A stretch of 64,000 bases of DNA from Saccharopolyspora sp. SCSIO 74807 (GTDB lineage Bacteria; Actinomycetota; Actinomycetes; Mycobacteriales; Pseudonocardiaceae): NCBI RefSeq assembly GCF_037023755.1, contig NZ_CP146100.1:5673501-5737500 (forward strand), written 5' to 3'. Shown here piece by piece: positions 16,781-25,399 of the stretch (positions are counted from its first letter, which is position 1; each line of letters starts with the position of its first letter). The translations under genes and the position numbers were made by a program. The notes under the pieces are model-generated. The model was not told the origin of the DNA, ran no database searches, and saw nothing but the letters and a program-made list of their open reading frames with translations.

Positions 16781-18166
16781 CTAGGCGTCCAGCAGAGCGA
16801 GCCAGCCGGCGAGCGCGCACAGCGTCACCAGCAGTACGGGCACGGTGAGCACGATGCCGGTGCGGAAGTAGCGGCCCCATCCGATCCGCACCCCGTGCCG
16901 GTCGAGCACGTGCAGCCACAGCAACGTGGCGAGGCTGCCGATCGGCGTGATCTTCGGCCCGAGGTCGGAGCCGATGACGTTCGCGTACACCATCGCCTCG
17001 TGCGCCAGGCCCGGTGCGCTGGTCGCGCCGATCGCCAGCGCGGCGATCAGGACCGTCGGCAGGTTGTTCATCACCGAAGCGAGCGCGGCCACCACGACAC
17101 CGGTGCCCACCGCCGCGGTGAGCAGCCCGTGCGCGCCGAACCAGCCGAACAGCCCGGCAAGTTCGCGGGTGAGTCCCTGGTTGCGCAGTCCGTAAACGAC
17201 CAGGTACATGCCGACGCTGAACAGCACGATCTGCCACGGCGCCTCCCGGACCACCTTGCCGACCGGGATGCGCCGCGCAGCACCGGAATCGCCGAGCCCG
17301 ACGGAACTGCTGGGGCTGCTGGCCGGCACCAGCCGGGATTCCGTTGCGGCGTAAGCGAATGCGGGCCACCGGGCGGCGACCGACAGCAGCACCAGCGCAC
17401 CCGCTCCGATCACCGCCGACAGCGGCACCCCGAGCGGTTCGGCGGCGAAGTAACCGACCAGCAGCAGGACCAGCACCACCCAGCCTGCCCGGAAGGTGAG
17501 CCGGTCGCTGATGGCCGAAGCCGGCTCGCCCAGCGCGTCGGTGCTGTAGCGCTGCGGCACGTCGCGGCGGAAGTACCACCACAGCACCGCCAGGCTCGCG
17601 GCCACCGACACCACCCCCACCGGCAGCATCACCAGCGCGTAGCGGGTGAACCCGATGCCGAAGAAGTCCGCCGAGACGATGTTGACCAGGTTCGACACCA
17701 CCAGCGGCAGGCTTCCGGTGTCGGCGACGAACCCGGTCGCCAGCGCGAACCCGAGCACCGCCCGCGGCGGAAACCGCAGCGCGTGCACCACCCGCAGCAC
17801 GATCGGCGTGAGGATCAGCGCGGCGCCGTCGTTGGCGAACACCGCCGAGATCACCGCGCCCAGCAGCACGACCAGCACGAACAGCCGGCGCCCGCCGCCG
17901 CGTCCCCAGCGCGCCACGTGCAGCGCGGCCCACTCGAAGAAACCGCACTCGTCGAGCAGCAGCGACACCAGCACGATCGCGACGAACGCCAGGGTGGCGT
18001 TCCACACCAACCCGACCACCGTGGGCACGTCGGAGAAGCCGACGACGGTCGTCGCCAGTGCCACGGCAGCGCCGCCGAGCGCGCTCCAGCCGATGCCGAG
18101 CCCCTTCGGCCGCCAGATCACCAGCGCCAGCGTTCCGGCGAAGATCAGCAGCGCGGTCAGCGTCAT
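16781..18166 (-). CDS. arsB: ArsB-type arsenite/antimonite efflux permease
   Basis: A 461-residue, about 12-helix transporter of the ArsB/NhaD superfamily. It exports arsenite or antimonite, driven by membrane potential. The C-terminal block is very ArsB-like ([20 protein letters not shown] followed by a WLHVL-type helix and YFRTGIVLT), and the first half has [17 protein letters not shown] hydrophilic Ser-rich insertion sits in the central loop ([20 protein letters not shown]). ATG 18166 is used because GGGAG lies four bases upstream; an upstream in-frame start at 18199 is less likely. No arsR, arsC or arsA is adjacent, so it is either constitutive or controlled in trans. Confidence 0.85.
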   Translation of the reverse strand: MTLTALLIFAGTLALVIWRPKGLGIGWSALGGAAVALATTVVGFSDVPTVVGLVWNATLAFVAIVLVSLLLDECGFFEWAALHVARWGRGGGRRLFVLVVLLGAVISAVFANDGAALILTPIVLRVVHALRFPPRAVLGFALATGFVADTGSLPLVVSNLVNIVSADFFGIGFTRYALVMLPVGVVSVAASLAVLWWYFRRDVPQRYSTDALGEPASAISDRLTFRAGWVVLVLLLVGYFAAEPLGVPLSAVIGAGALVLLSVAARWPAFAYAATESRLVPASSPSSSVGLGDSGAARRIPVGKVVREAPWQIVLFSVGMYLVVYGLRNQGLTRELAGLFGWFGAHGLLTAAVGTGVVVAALASVMNNLPTVLIAALAIGATSAPGLAHEAMVYANVIGSDLGPKITPIGSLATLLWLHVLDRHGVRIGWGRYFRTGIVLTVPVLLVTLCALAGWLALLDA

Positions 18167-18362
18167 GCCACTCCCGTGCAAGTCGTGAATCGTCCGCACG
18201 ATTTTCGCCGTGCTACCGGAGCCGTAGGGGTCCAGTGCCGCTCACGTCACAGCTAAAAACCGATCCGCGTACCGCCGCCCTGCTCCGCCGCGGTACCAGC
18301 GCCGCGGCGGTCTCGCCGCTTCAACGAGTCGCCCCCGGAGCAGGTTCGCCGGGATCGGCGGC

Positions 18363-19790
18363 TCACCGGCCGCTGCGGACCACCTCGGGCGCAGCCTCCG
18401 GCGTGGACCGGCGCAGCACGGCCGAAACCGCGCCCAGCACAAGCACGTTCAGCGCGAGACCGACCAGCCCGGAACTGACGCCGAACAGCGTCACCCCGGT
18501 CACCGCCGAAGCCAGCACCACGCACTCGCCCGCGATCACTCCGGCCAGCACCGCCCCGGCGCGCACCGGCACGCGCTCGCGCAGCGTGAGCAGGTTCGCC
18601 GGTGCCAGCTGGATCATTCCGCTGTAGGTCAGCAGGTACAGGTCCGCCATCAGCTCCGGGCGCCCGAGCGTCAAGGCCAGCACCAGCGCCGAAACAACCC
18701 CTGCGGTGACGCGGCTGGCCCGCAGCCGAGACTCCGCAGGCATCCCGCTCGGCACCAGGTTGCTCGACACCAGCGTCGCGACGCAGATCAATCCGCCGGC
18801 GGCGGGCACCATGGCGCACGCGGCACCCGCGATCAGCACGACGGCCAGCAGCCACGGCGGCAACGTCTCCCGGGCCATGCCGAGCAGTGCGGCGTTGCCG
18901 TCCGCGGAACGCCCGTCCGTGACCGCGTAGAAGCCCACCAGCACCGGGATCGCCACGGCCACCGTGTACAGCGGGAGGAAGACGTGGTTGGACGCCACTG
19001 CCCGCGCCGAATTCCCGGAAAGCACCGCGGGCCAGCTCGAAGGCAGCGTCATGCAGCCGAACCCGGCGCCGCTGACCAGCACGCTGGAGACGTACCAGAC
19101 CGTGCCGTACTCGCCGCCGGGCTGGATCGTGAGCAGCTCGCGCGCGCCGCCGAGCACCGAGGCGAACAACCCGCCCTCCGGCTGCCGCGCCAGCAGCACA
19201 CCGGCCCCGATGATCACCAGCGCGAGCACCATGAGCACGTCTTTGAGGTAGGAGGTCGCGGCCACGCCGTGCAATCCGGACCACACCACGAAAAGCAGCA
19301 CCAGCACCATCGCCACGACGATGCTCGTCGTGCCCGTGGTCTCATCGCCGGTCATGAACGACACGATCGTGCCGAGCCCGATCAGCTGCACCTGGATGAC
19401 CGGCATGAAGAACACGATCGACAGCACCGCGGTGATCCCGCCGAGCACCGGCGAGCCGAACCGGTGCCGCAGCATGTCCGGGTTGGTTCGATAGCCGTGC
19501 CGCTTGCCCAGCCGCCACACCAGCGGCCCGACCAGGAACATCCCGACGTAGCCGATCACCAGGTACGACGGCATGTACATCGCGGCGACACCGCCGCCGA
19601 GCACCACCCCGGAGATGCCGAGGAACGTGAACGTCGTGAAGATCTCGCCGGCCTGCAGGAAGAACGTCGCCACGGCCCCGAACCGGCGCCCGCCGACCGT
19701 CCAGGACGACAGGTCGAACCCGCCGCCGCGCCTGCCCAGCAGGCCGATGACCGCAATGAGCAACAGTCCGGCCAGCGCGGTGACGATCAT
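18363..19790 (-). CDS. Sodium:solute symporter family transporter paired with DUF3311
   Basis: A 475-residue SSS-family carrier of the subgroup normally encoded with a DUF3311 protein (PanF-like). Helix one is followed by the GGRRFGAVATFFLQAGEIF signature and then TFTFLGISG; about 13 helices can be counted. Substrates of this subgroup are poorly known (organic acids or pantothenate-like compounds are candidates). Start ATG 19790 overlaps the stop of the DUF3311 gene (19787-19789), so the two are translationally coupled, probably forming one transport unit. Unrelated in detail to the other symporter at 5356-7047. No catabolic genes accompany it. Confidence 0.86.
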   Translation of the reverse strand: MIVTALAGLLLIAVIGLLGRRGGGFDLSSWTVGGRRFGAVATFFLQAGEIFTTFTFLGISGVVLGGGVAAMYMPSYLVIGYVGMFLVGPLVWRLGKRHGYRTNPDMLRHRFGSPVLGGITAVLSIVFFMPVIQVQLIGLGTIVSFMTGDETTGTTSIVVAMVLVLLFVVWSGLHGVAATSYLKDVLMVLALVIIGAGVLLARQPEGGLFASVLGGARELLTIQPGGEYGTVWYVSSVLVSGAGFGCMTLPSSWPAVLSGNSARAVASNHVFLPLYTVAVAIPVLVGFYAVTDGRSADGNAALLGMARETLPPWLLAVVLIAGAACAMVPAAGGLICVATLVSSNLVPSGMPAESRLRASRVTAGVVSALVLALTLGRPELMADLYLLTYSGMIQLAPANLLTLRERVPVRAGAVLAGVIAGECVVLASAVTGVTLFGVSSGLVGLALNVLVLGAVSAVLRRSTPEAAPEVVRSGR

Positions 19791-20005
19791 GCGCCGTCCT
19801 CCGCATCCGGCGCCAGCCGCCCGGACCGCTCGTCGCGGCGCAGCACGAACGCGAGGATCAGGCTGGTCAGCACGCACCAGGCGCACACCCACACCAGCAC
19901 CGGCGGCAGGCCGAACCACGGGGTTGCGCTGTTGACGAACGGGAAGAACGGGGTGCCCAGCAGTGCGATCACCGGCAGCACGAGCAGGGCGTGGAAGGGC
20001 TTCAC
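19787..20005 (-). CDS. DUF3311 small membrane protein
   Basis: A 72-residue two-helix membrane protein. The core (ALLVLPVIALLGTPFFPFVN then PPVLVWVCAWCVLTSLILAF) matches DUF3311, which is almost always encoded immediately upstream of an SSS transporter. It is presumed to assist the carrier. I start it at GTG 20005, which overlaps the stop of a short leader frame (GTGA). An in-frame GTG at 20122 would add 39 residues of low-complexity Gly/Arg sequence unlike the family, so it is rejected. Two-gene operon with the symporter. Confidence 0.75.
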   Translation of the reverse strand: MKPFHALLVLPVIALLGTPFFPFVNSATPWFGLPPVLVWVCAWCVLTSLILAFVLRRDERSGRLAPDAEDGA

Positions 20006-20082
20006 CGGCGCCCGCCCGCCGTGCGCTCGCCCGTCCTGCGACCGCCCGCACTTTGTCCGCGCCGCCTCATCACCATCGCCAT
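20002..20082 (-). CDS. Putative 26-residue leader peptide coupled to DUF3311
   Basis: ATG 20082 follows a good ribosome-binding site (GGGAGG, then GCGTGGC) and opens a 26-codon frame rich in Arg and Gly. Its TGA overlaps the GTG start of DUF3311. The DUF3311 start has only a poor ribosome site of its own, so this frame may deliver ribosomes to it. It could be a non-functional coupling frame; no regulatory motif is evident in the peptide. Confidence 0.4.
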   Translation of the reverse strand: MAMVMRRRGQSAGGRRTGERTAGGRR

Positions 20083-20240
20083 GCCACGCCTCCCAACCGC
20101 CGCCGGAATCCCGGCTGCGCACGATGCCGTGGCAACGCTAAGAATCCGCACCTCGGATGGCAACGGTCCGCGCCCGTAACCCCCGGCACGCCACGCTCCG
20201 CCACCCCGCGGACACCCGCCGTCCCCGCCACTGCCGAACC

Positions 20241-20293
20241 GAGCGAACGGACCGTTTGACCAATCTAGTGGGACGAACAGGCCGTTCACTCGG
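20241..20293. repeat. Dispersed palindromic repeat, copy A
   Basis: 53 bases. Outer arms GAGCGAACGG and CCGTTCACTC pair with a single mismatch; the interior carries ACCGTTTGACCAATCTAG and GGGACGAACAGG. It shares the outer 16 and final 14 bases almost exactly with copy B. The same element is found at 25330 and twice near 51.7 kb. Confidence 0.85.
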
Positions 20294-20360
20294 CTCAACC
20301 TGCCCAGTTGGGGTGGCGCGTCGGGGTGTCAGCACGGGGTGCCTATGCGCGGTGGACCGT

Positions 20361-20413
20361 GAGCGAACGGACCGTTGGTCCCAATAGATTGGACGAGCAG
20401 GCCGTTCACTCGG
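20361..20413. repeat. Dispersed palindromic repeat, copy B
   Basis: 53 bases, 120 bases after copy A and 18 bases beyond the stop codon of the minus-strand monooxygenase gene. Outer arms as in copy A; the inner arms GTCCCAAT and ATTGGAC pair around a short AG loop. Folding of the transcript could end monooxygenase transcription, but there is no T-tract. Confidence 0.85.
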
Positions 20414-20431
20414 AACCGGCGGGGAAGGCGC

Positions 20432-22060
20432 TCACTTGAGCAAGAAGCCGCGGTAGTCGTCGGCGGCGACCTGTTCGCAGGTGTCCTCGTAGGTGGCGAA
20501 CCCGCCCGCGTAGGGCATGAAGACCCGCTCCTTGCCGGGGATGTTCGCTCCGAGGTACCAGGAATTGCCGCGCGGGAACAGGGTTCCGTCCGCCACCTCG
20601 TTGACGTGCGCGACCCACTCGTCCTCGGCCGCAGCGGTGGCCTCGATCGACTCGTAGCCGCCCGCTCGGACGTGCTCGATGCAGCGCGCGGTCCACTCCA
20701 CGTGCTGCTCGATGGAAGTGATCATGTTCGTGAGCACCGAAGGGCTTCCCGGCCCGGCCAGCAGGAACATGTTCGGGAACCCGGCCACGCCCAGCCCGAG
20801 GTAGGTGCGCGGACCGGCCGACCACTTCGCCGCCAGCTCCGCGCCATCCCGCCCGCGGACGTCGATCCTGGTCAGCGCACCGGTCATCGCGTCGAAACCG
20901 GTCGCCAGCACCAGCGAGTCGAACTCGTGCGCACCGCCCGCGGTGCGCACCCCGCGCTCGGTGATCGCCCGCAGCGGCTCCGCCCGCGAGTCCACAAGGG
21001 ACACGTTGTCCCGGTTGAACGTTTCGAGGTAGTCGATGTCCACGCAGATCCGCTTGGTGCCCAACGGATAGCTGCGCGGGGTCAGCGCTTCGGCGACGTC
21101 CGGGTCGTCGACCCGTTCGCGGGTCTTCTCCCGCACGAACTCCGCCGCGGTCTCGTTCGCCGCCGCGTCGCTGGCCAGGTCCGCGTAGGCGCCGAGCAGC
21201 ATCGGACCGCCGATCTCCCAACGCCGCTCGTACTCCGCGCGCCGGGCCTGCTCGTCGACTTCGAGGGCGCACGTCGCGGTGTCCTCGCGCACCATGCCCG
21301 CTTGCGAGCGCCGCGCCAGCCGCCTGCGCTCGCGGTAGTTCTTCTTGATCTCGCGCTGCACCTCCGGTTCGAGCGGGTGGTTGCGCGCGGGCACCGTGTA
21401 AGCGGGGGTGCGCTGGAAGACGGTGAGCTGCGCGGCCTGCTCGCTGAGCACGGGAATGCTCTGCACCGCCGAAGAACCGGTGCCGATGATGCCGACCCGC
21501 TGCCCGGTGAAGTCGATCTCGCGGTGCGGCCACCGGCCGGTGTAGTAGACCGGTCCCGCGAACTCGTCGAGACCGGGGATGTCCGGGATCTGCGGGACCG
21601 ACAGGCAGCCGGTCGCCATCACGCAGAACGTGGCGCGCACCGGATCGCCCTGCTCGGGATCGCCCTGCTCCGGATACACCGTCCACGTCGCGCTCGGCTC
21701 GTCGTAGTGCGCGGCCGCCACCCGGGTGTCGAACACGATGTCCCGGCGCAGGTCGAAGCGTTCGGCGACGTGCCGCAGGTATTCGAGGATCTCCGGCTGC
21801 GCGGGGTAGCGCTCCTGCCAGTTCCACTCCTGCTCCAGTTCCGGGGAGAACGAGTAGGAGTAGTCCATGCTCTCGACGTCGCAGCGCGCTCCCGGATAGC
21901 GGTTCCAGTACCAGGTTCCTCCGACGTCGGAACCCGCCTCGTAGATCCGGGCGCGCAGGCCCGACTCGCGGAGCTTGTGCAGCATGTACAGCCCGGTGAA
22001 GCCGGCTCCGACGATCACGGCGTCGAGCCGCTCGGTGGCGCGCGGTGACGTGTTCGCCAT
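20432..22060 (-). CDS. Baeyer-Villiger-type flavin monooxygenase (PAMO-like) with a variant fingerprint
   Basis: A 542-residue type I Baeyer-Villiger monooxygenase homologue, strikingly like phenylacetone monooxygenase across its length (FQRTPAYTVPARN, PLGTKRI with the catalytic Arg, VLATGFDAMTGAL, GPGSPSVLTNM). The FAD motif GAGFTG is at residues 18-23, GGTWYWNRYPGARCD at 47-61, and the NADPH motif GTGSSAV near 194-200. The family fingerprint FxGxxxHxxxWP reads FAGPVYYTGRWP at residues 167-178, so the conserved His is Tyr173. The enzyme would normally insert oxygen next to a ketone; the change may alter activity. ATG 22060 has AGGTG upstream; a 12-bp palindrome at 22164 lies in its promoter region. 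Confidence 0.88.
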   Translation of the reverse strand: MANTSPRATERLDAVIVGAGFTGLYMLHKLRESGLRARIYEAGSDVGGTWYWNRYPGARCDVESMDYSYSFSPELEQEWNWQERYPAQPEILEYLRHVAERFDLRRDIVFDTRVAAAHYDEPSATWTVYPEQGDPEQGDPVRATFCVMATGCLSVPQIPDIPGLDEFAGPVYYTGRWPHREIDFTGQRVGIIGTGSSAVQSIPVLSEQAAQLTVFQRTPAYTVPARNHPLEPEVQREIKKNYRERRRLARRSQAGMVREDTATCALEVDEQARRAEYERRWEIGGPMLLGAYADLASDAAANETAAEFVREKTRERVDDPDVAEALTPRSYPLGTKRICVDIDYLETFNRDNVSLVDSRAEPLRAITERGVRTAGGAHEFDSLVLATGFDAMTGALTRIDVRGRDGAELAAKWSAGPRTYLGLGVAGFPNMFLLAGPGSPSVLTNMITSIEQHVEWTARCIEHVRAGGYESIEATAAAEDEWVAHVNEVADGTLFPRGNSWYLGANIPGKERVFMPYAGGFATYEDTCEQVAADDYRGFLLK

Positions 22061-22163
22061 GCGGGGCACCTGCTTTCTCGAGAGGCAGCCAGGACCAGAA
22101 GACCACGACGCGCCGCGAATGTGATCGACGCCACCGCCACCGTGCAGCGGCGCCGATCGGAAA

Positions 22164-22175
22164 GTCAACGTTGAC
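22164..22175. promoter_or_regulatory. Perfect palindrome upstream of the Baeyer-Villiger monooxygenase
   Basis: GTCAACGTTGAC is a perfect 12-base palindrome, 104 bases before the start codon, in an AT-rich island. On the minus strand TATAAC lies just upstream, so the operator would cover the transcription start. A dimeric regulator (TetR or MarR type) is likely, but none is encoded nearby. Confidence 0.5.
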
Positions 22176-22257
22176 CGTTATATTGATCGTCATGATTACT
22201 CGTCCGGCGCAGTGCCCGCGGCTGCGCCCTGAGCGGTGAATCCGCTGCCGGAAACGC

Positions 22258-22293
22258 AAAAAGGGCCCGCGATCAGCGGCTGATCGCGGGCCC
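22258..22293 (-). terminator. Rho-independent terminator of the siderophore-interacting protein gene
   Basis: A perfect 14-bp stem (22263-22276 with 22280-22293) closes a 3-base loop and is followed on the minus strand by five T residues. It starts 15 bases after the stop codon at 22308 and separates this gene from the monooxygenase. Confidence 0.9.
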
Positions 22294-22307
22294 CGCGGCG
22301 ATGTTCG

Positions 22308-23117
22308 TCAGGTCTTGTCGGCGGCCTTCTCGGCTGCCTTCTCCGCGCGCCACTGCTCGTCGGTCTTGCCTTCCCGCCAGTAGCCGGAGATCGACAGCCG
22401 CTCCTTGCCCACCCCGCACTCGTTGAGCAGGTAGCGGCGCAGCACGCGCACGAACCCCGCCTCACCGTGCACGAACGCCTGCACCTCCCCGGCCGGGAAC
22501 TCGGCGGTCTGCACCGCGTCCACCAGGTCCTCGCCCGCCGAGCGGTACAGCCAGCGGACCTGGGCGTCGGCCTTGGTGGCCAGCGTCTGCTGCTCCGCGG
22601 CGTTGTCGACCAGCAGGAACACCCGCGCGGTCGCGCCGGGCGGCATCGCTTCGAGGGAGGCCGCGATCGCGGGCAGCGCGCTCTCATCGCCGACCAGCAG
22701 GTGCCAACCGGCCGCCGGGTCCGGCGCGTAGGCCCCGCCCGGTCCGGACAGCAGCAGCTCGTCGCCGATCTGCGCGTTCGCCGCCCACGGCCCGGCCAGC
22801 CCGCTGTCGCCGTGGTGCACGAAATCCAGCGCGAGCTCACCGGCCTGCTCGTCGTAGTGGCGCACGGTGTAGCTGCGCATCGCGGGCCAGTGCTCGCGCG
22901 GCATCTCCGCGCGGATCACGCCCATGTCCAGCGGCTGCGGATAGATCACGTCCGGGCGCGGGAACAACACCTTCACGTAGGCGTCGGTGAACTCGTTGGG
23001 CTCGAAGCTGGCCAGGCCGTCCCCGCCGGCGACGATCCGGATCATGTGGGGCGTGAGTTGTTCCTTGCGCAGCACGCGCAGCCGGGTCACCGGCCGGTTC
23101 TTCCTGGCTTGGGTCAT
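22308..23117 (-). CDS. Siderophore-interacting protein (FAD-dependent ferric-siderophore reductase)
   Basis: A 269-residue SIP-family (ViuB/FAD-binding 9) flavoprotein that reduces ferric siderophores in the cytoplasm and releases iron. The FAD-binding signature is MRSYTVRHYD near residues 80-89, followed by LDFVHHGDSGLAGPWA, and the NAD(P)H-binding end is ISGYWREGKTDEQW near 245-258. The C terminus is a charged Ala/Glu/Lys tail. ATG 23117 has GAGGAGGGG upstream. A good IdeR/DmdR-type iron box at 23144-23162 lies just upstream, so expression should rise in iron starvation. It has its own terminator, so it is a single-gene unit. A siderophore binding lipoprotein at 44892 may serve the same pathway. 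Confidence 0.9.
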   Translation of the reverse strand: MTQARKNRPVTRLRVLRKEQLTPHMIRIVAGGDGLASFEPNEFTDAYVKVLFPRPDVIYPQPLDMGVIRAEMPREHWPAMRSYTVRHYDEQAGELALDFVHHGDSGLAGPWAANAQIGDELLLSGPGGAYAPDPAAGWHLLVGDESALPAIAASLEAMPPGATARVFLLVDNAAEQQTLATKADAQVRWLYRSAGEDLVDAVQTAEFPAGEVQAFVHGEAGFVRVLRRYLLNECGVGKERLSISGYWREGKTDEQWRAEKAAEKAADKT

Positions 23118-23143
23118 CAGCCCCTCCTCATCACGCGACTCTC

Positions 23144-23162
23144 TGAGGCAAGGCTAACCTGA
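23144..23162 (-). promoter_or_regulatory. Iron box (IdeR/DmdR-type operator)
   Basis: TGAGGCAAGGCTAACCTGA matches 15 of 19 positions of the actinobacterial iron-box consensus TTAGGTTAGGCTAACCTAA. It is 27 bases before the start codon of the siderophore-interacting protein, where repressor binding would block transcription. Confidence 0.78.
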
Positions 23163-23198
23163 TCGTCGAGTGCTTTCACGTAGCGCACCCCGAAAAGA

Positions 23199-25112
23199 TC
23201 AACGTGTCGCGATCACCGCGAACGGTCCTGCGTCCCGGCGCGCGAAGCCCGGCGAGTCGAACAGCGCCGGGTCGAACCGCACATCGTAGACCTGCACGTT
23301 GGGTTGGTGCGGGAAGGCGTCGTGGGTGAGCGTGAGGTGCAGGCCATCGGGTGTGCGGCGCAGCAGGAACGCATCGGGCGGAGTGAACCCGCTGCCGCGC
23401 AGCTTCGCGGTCAGCTCCGCGGAATCGCGCGCGGACGCCCAGTCCCGGATCTCCGAGGCCCGTTCCTCGTACCGCGCCAGGGGGTTGGCGTAGTGCGGAG
23501 TCTCCTGCTGGAAGCCGCGGAACGGCGCGAAGGACTTGATCGGGTGGTAGGTGCTCAGCAGCACCGTCTCCGACGGCGCGCGGCCCGTGGTTTCCCGCAA
23601 TGCGCCGAGCAATTCGTCGTGCCAGGAACCGTCCGCGGCAGGGTCGGCTTGGCGCTGGGCGTTGCTGCCCGTCGGGTAGTAATCGGTGTAGGCGGGCTGG
23701 GCGGCGCTGTGCACTTCGGTGGCGAGTGCGGTCTCGACGGTGCTCACCGATCCGGCCAGTCCCAGCAGGACCGCCAGCGCTACCGCCTGCGCACGGAACC
23801 GCTCGGGCAGCCGCGACCTGGCCCAGCGGAACAGTTCCAGCAGGCCGAGCACTCCGGCCACCGCCAGCAGGACGTTGAACGCCGTGGTCACCCGGAACGC
23901 CAGCAACGTGGTGTGCGCGGCGATCGCCAGTGTGGACAGCCCGAACCACAGGTAGACGACACCGGTCACCACCAGCAGCGCGGCGGCCACCGCGTTGCGC
24001 CGGCACGACAGCACGAGCCAGCACAGACCGGCCAGGCAAAGCGCGCCGAACAGCGTGGGCTGCAGGAACGGGAACGGCGGCACGGACTCCGCCGGGAGGT
24101 AGTTGTTCGCCGCACCGGCGGATTCCGCGCCGCCGAGCTTGGCCAGCACGAACGGCGTCCAGACCAGCAACGCCACCAGCCCGGCCACGGCTCCGATCCC
24201 GAGCAAGCGCAGCAGCAACGGGCCGGGCCTGTTCGCTCTTCGCACGACGAGCACCGCGGCCATCGCGATCAGCAACACCGTCGAGAAGGCCAAGTAGAGC
24301 GTGTACGTGAGCGCGGTGAAGCCGAGGAACAGCCCGATTCCCGCGAGCGCGGCCCGGTGCCGGTGTTCCCGACACCGCAGCACCCGCCACGCCGCCACCG
24401 CGACCGGCGGCAGCAACGCCGCGGACGGCCAGGCGTAGGGCTCGTCGAATCCGTGCAGGAACCCGCTCAACGTGGTGGCGATCGCCAGCAGCACGGCCAC
24501 CCGCCTGCGCATCACGACGCTCCACAACGTGAACGCCGCGACCGCGGTGACCGCGATGGTCAGCAGAGCGAAAGGTTTGTAAGCGGCCCACGCCGGATTC
24601 CCGGTCAGCGCGGCGAACCGCCCGCCGAGCCAGAACCAGCCCGCCGGGTAGTACGGCGGCAGCCCGGCGTAGTTCATGTCCGAAAGCACCGGCGAGTCGG
24701 TGAGCCTGGTGAGGTATTGCAGCCGGAACGCCTGGTCCACGGACGTGCCGCCATAGAAGAGCTTCGTCGGTTCCAGCGGCCAGGCGAGAACGGTCGTGGC
24801 CAGCGCCGACAACGCGACCCACGCGGCGGGCAGCCGCAACCGCAGCGCCTTCCTGCGCAGGCCGTCCCAGGCAGGCGCCCGGCAACCGCTGAGCACGACG
24901 GCTCCGAACAGCGCGGCCAGCAGCAACGCCGCCGTCGCGGTCGCGGCGACCTCCGGCAGCTCGGTCGGCTCGCTGAGCCCGAGCCGGGCGATCGGCAGCT
25001 GCACGGCCAAGCTCACCACCGCCGCCACCACGGCACCCGCGCCGAGTTCGGCGCCGACGCGGCCGGGCGACAATCGAAACGCCGACGGCCGCGGTTCACC
25101 CGGAATCCCCAT
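23199..25112 (-). CDS. aftA: Galactan 5-O-arabinofuranosyltransferase (AftA-like)
   Basis: A 637-residue integral membrane GT-C glycosyltransferase that adds the first arabinofuranosyl residue from decaprenyl-phospho-arabinose to cell-wall galactan. About 12 membrane helices fill the N-terminal two thirds, then a soluble extracytoplasmic domain (about residues 450-637). AftA marks include GTSVDQAFRLQYLTRLTDSP, the motif GLPPYYPAGWFWLGGR, and LLSTYHPIKSFAPF. The size equals mycobacterial AftA (about 640). I use ATG 25112 rather than 25139 because an inverted repeat at 25117-25135 looks like promoter DNA. Presence of this gene implies an arabinogalactan wall. The Emb/GlfT partners are not in the window. 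Confidence 0.85.
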   Translation of the reverse strand: MGIPGEPRPSAFRLSPGRVGAELGAGAVVAAVVSLAVQLPIARLGLSEPTELPEVAATATAALLLAALFGAVVLSGCRAPAWDGLRRKALRLRLPAAWVALSALATTVLAWPLEPTKLFYGGTSVDQAFRLQYLTRLTDSPVLSDMNYAGLPPYYPAGWFWLGGRFAALTGNPAWAAYKPFALLTIAVTAVAAFTLWSVVMRRRVAVLLAIATTLSGFLHGFDEPYAWPSAALLPPVAVAAWRVLRCREHRHRAALAGIGLFLGFTALTYTLYLAFSTVLLIAMAAVLVVRRANRPGPLLLRLLGIGAVAGLVALLVWTPFVLAKLGGAESAGAANNYLPAESVPPFPFLQPTLFGALCLAGLCWLVLSCRRNAVAAALLVVTGVVYLWFGLSTLAIAAHTTLLAFRVTTAFNVLLAVAGVLGLLELFRWARSRLPERFRAQAVALAVLLGLAGSVSTVETALATEVHSAAQPAYTDYYPTGSNAQRQADPAADGSWHDELLGALRETTGRAPSETVLLSTYHPIKSFAPFRGFQQETPHYANPLARYEERASEIRDWASARDSAELTAKLRGSGFTPPDAFLLRRTPDGLHLTLTHDAFPHQPNVQVYDVRFDPALFDSPGFARRDAGPFAVIATR

Positions 25113-25116
25113 AACT

Positions 25117-25135
25117 TGATCACCATATGTGATCA
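25117..25135. promoter_or_regulatory. Inverted repeat at the aftA start
   Basis: TGATCAC and GTGATCA arms (7 bp, perfect) flank a CATAT centre directly before the chosen start codon. On the minus strand TATGGT inside it resembles a -10 element. An operator overlapping a promoter with a very short leader is the simplest reading. Confidence 0.5.
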
Positions 25136-25329
25136 TCACTGGGCATCAACCGCGCAAACGGCGGCACGTTTCCGCCGATCAGTCGTACCGCGGCCGGTCC
25201 GGCCAACGCTCGCCCGCTGCCCCATCCGGACCGCACGGGCCATTCGACCAATCCGGCCAGGCAAGAGATCCGTCCGCCGGCGCCTACACGCAGGCGACCA
25301 GCAGATGCCTCCGCCCGAGGGACATTTTC

Positions 25330-25382
25330 GAGCGAACGGACCGTTCGTCCCAATAGATCGGGCGAGGGGGCCGTTCACTCCG
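25330..25382. repeat. Dispersed palindromic repeat, copy C
   Basis: 53 bases sharing GAGCGAACGGACCGTT and GGCCGTTCACTC with copies A and B, and the central CCCAATAGAT with copy B. It starts 18 bases after the stop codon of the minus-strand TetR gene, the same distance and orientation as copy B behind the monooxygenase gene. Confidence 0.85.
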
Positions 25383-25399
25383 CCAAGATCGTGCGGGAG

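Larger units (their letters stand above)
20083..20431. other. Intergenic region with two palindromic repeats
   Basis: 349 bases between the monooxygenase stop and the leader ORF of the DUF3311 operon. It holds two copies of the dispersed palindrome whose starts are exactly 120 bases apart. No other gene or RNA is recognised. The promoter for the DUF3311 operon should be here but I could not pick a convincing one. Confidence 0.5.

Noticed and set aside
20241-20413. Treating the two palindromes as a CRISPR-like or tandem array
   Set aside because: Only two copies, spaced 120 bases, and the arms form inverted repeats within each copy rather than direct repeats with unique spacers.
25120-25353. 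Possible small minus-strand gene between the TetR and aftA genes
   Set aside because: The frame overlaps repeat copy C and the aftA promoter, has no ribosome site and no conserved motif.
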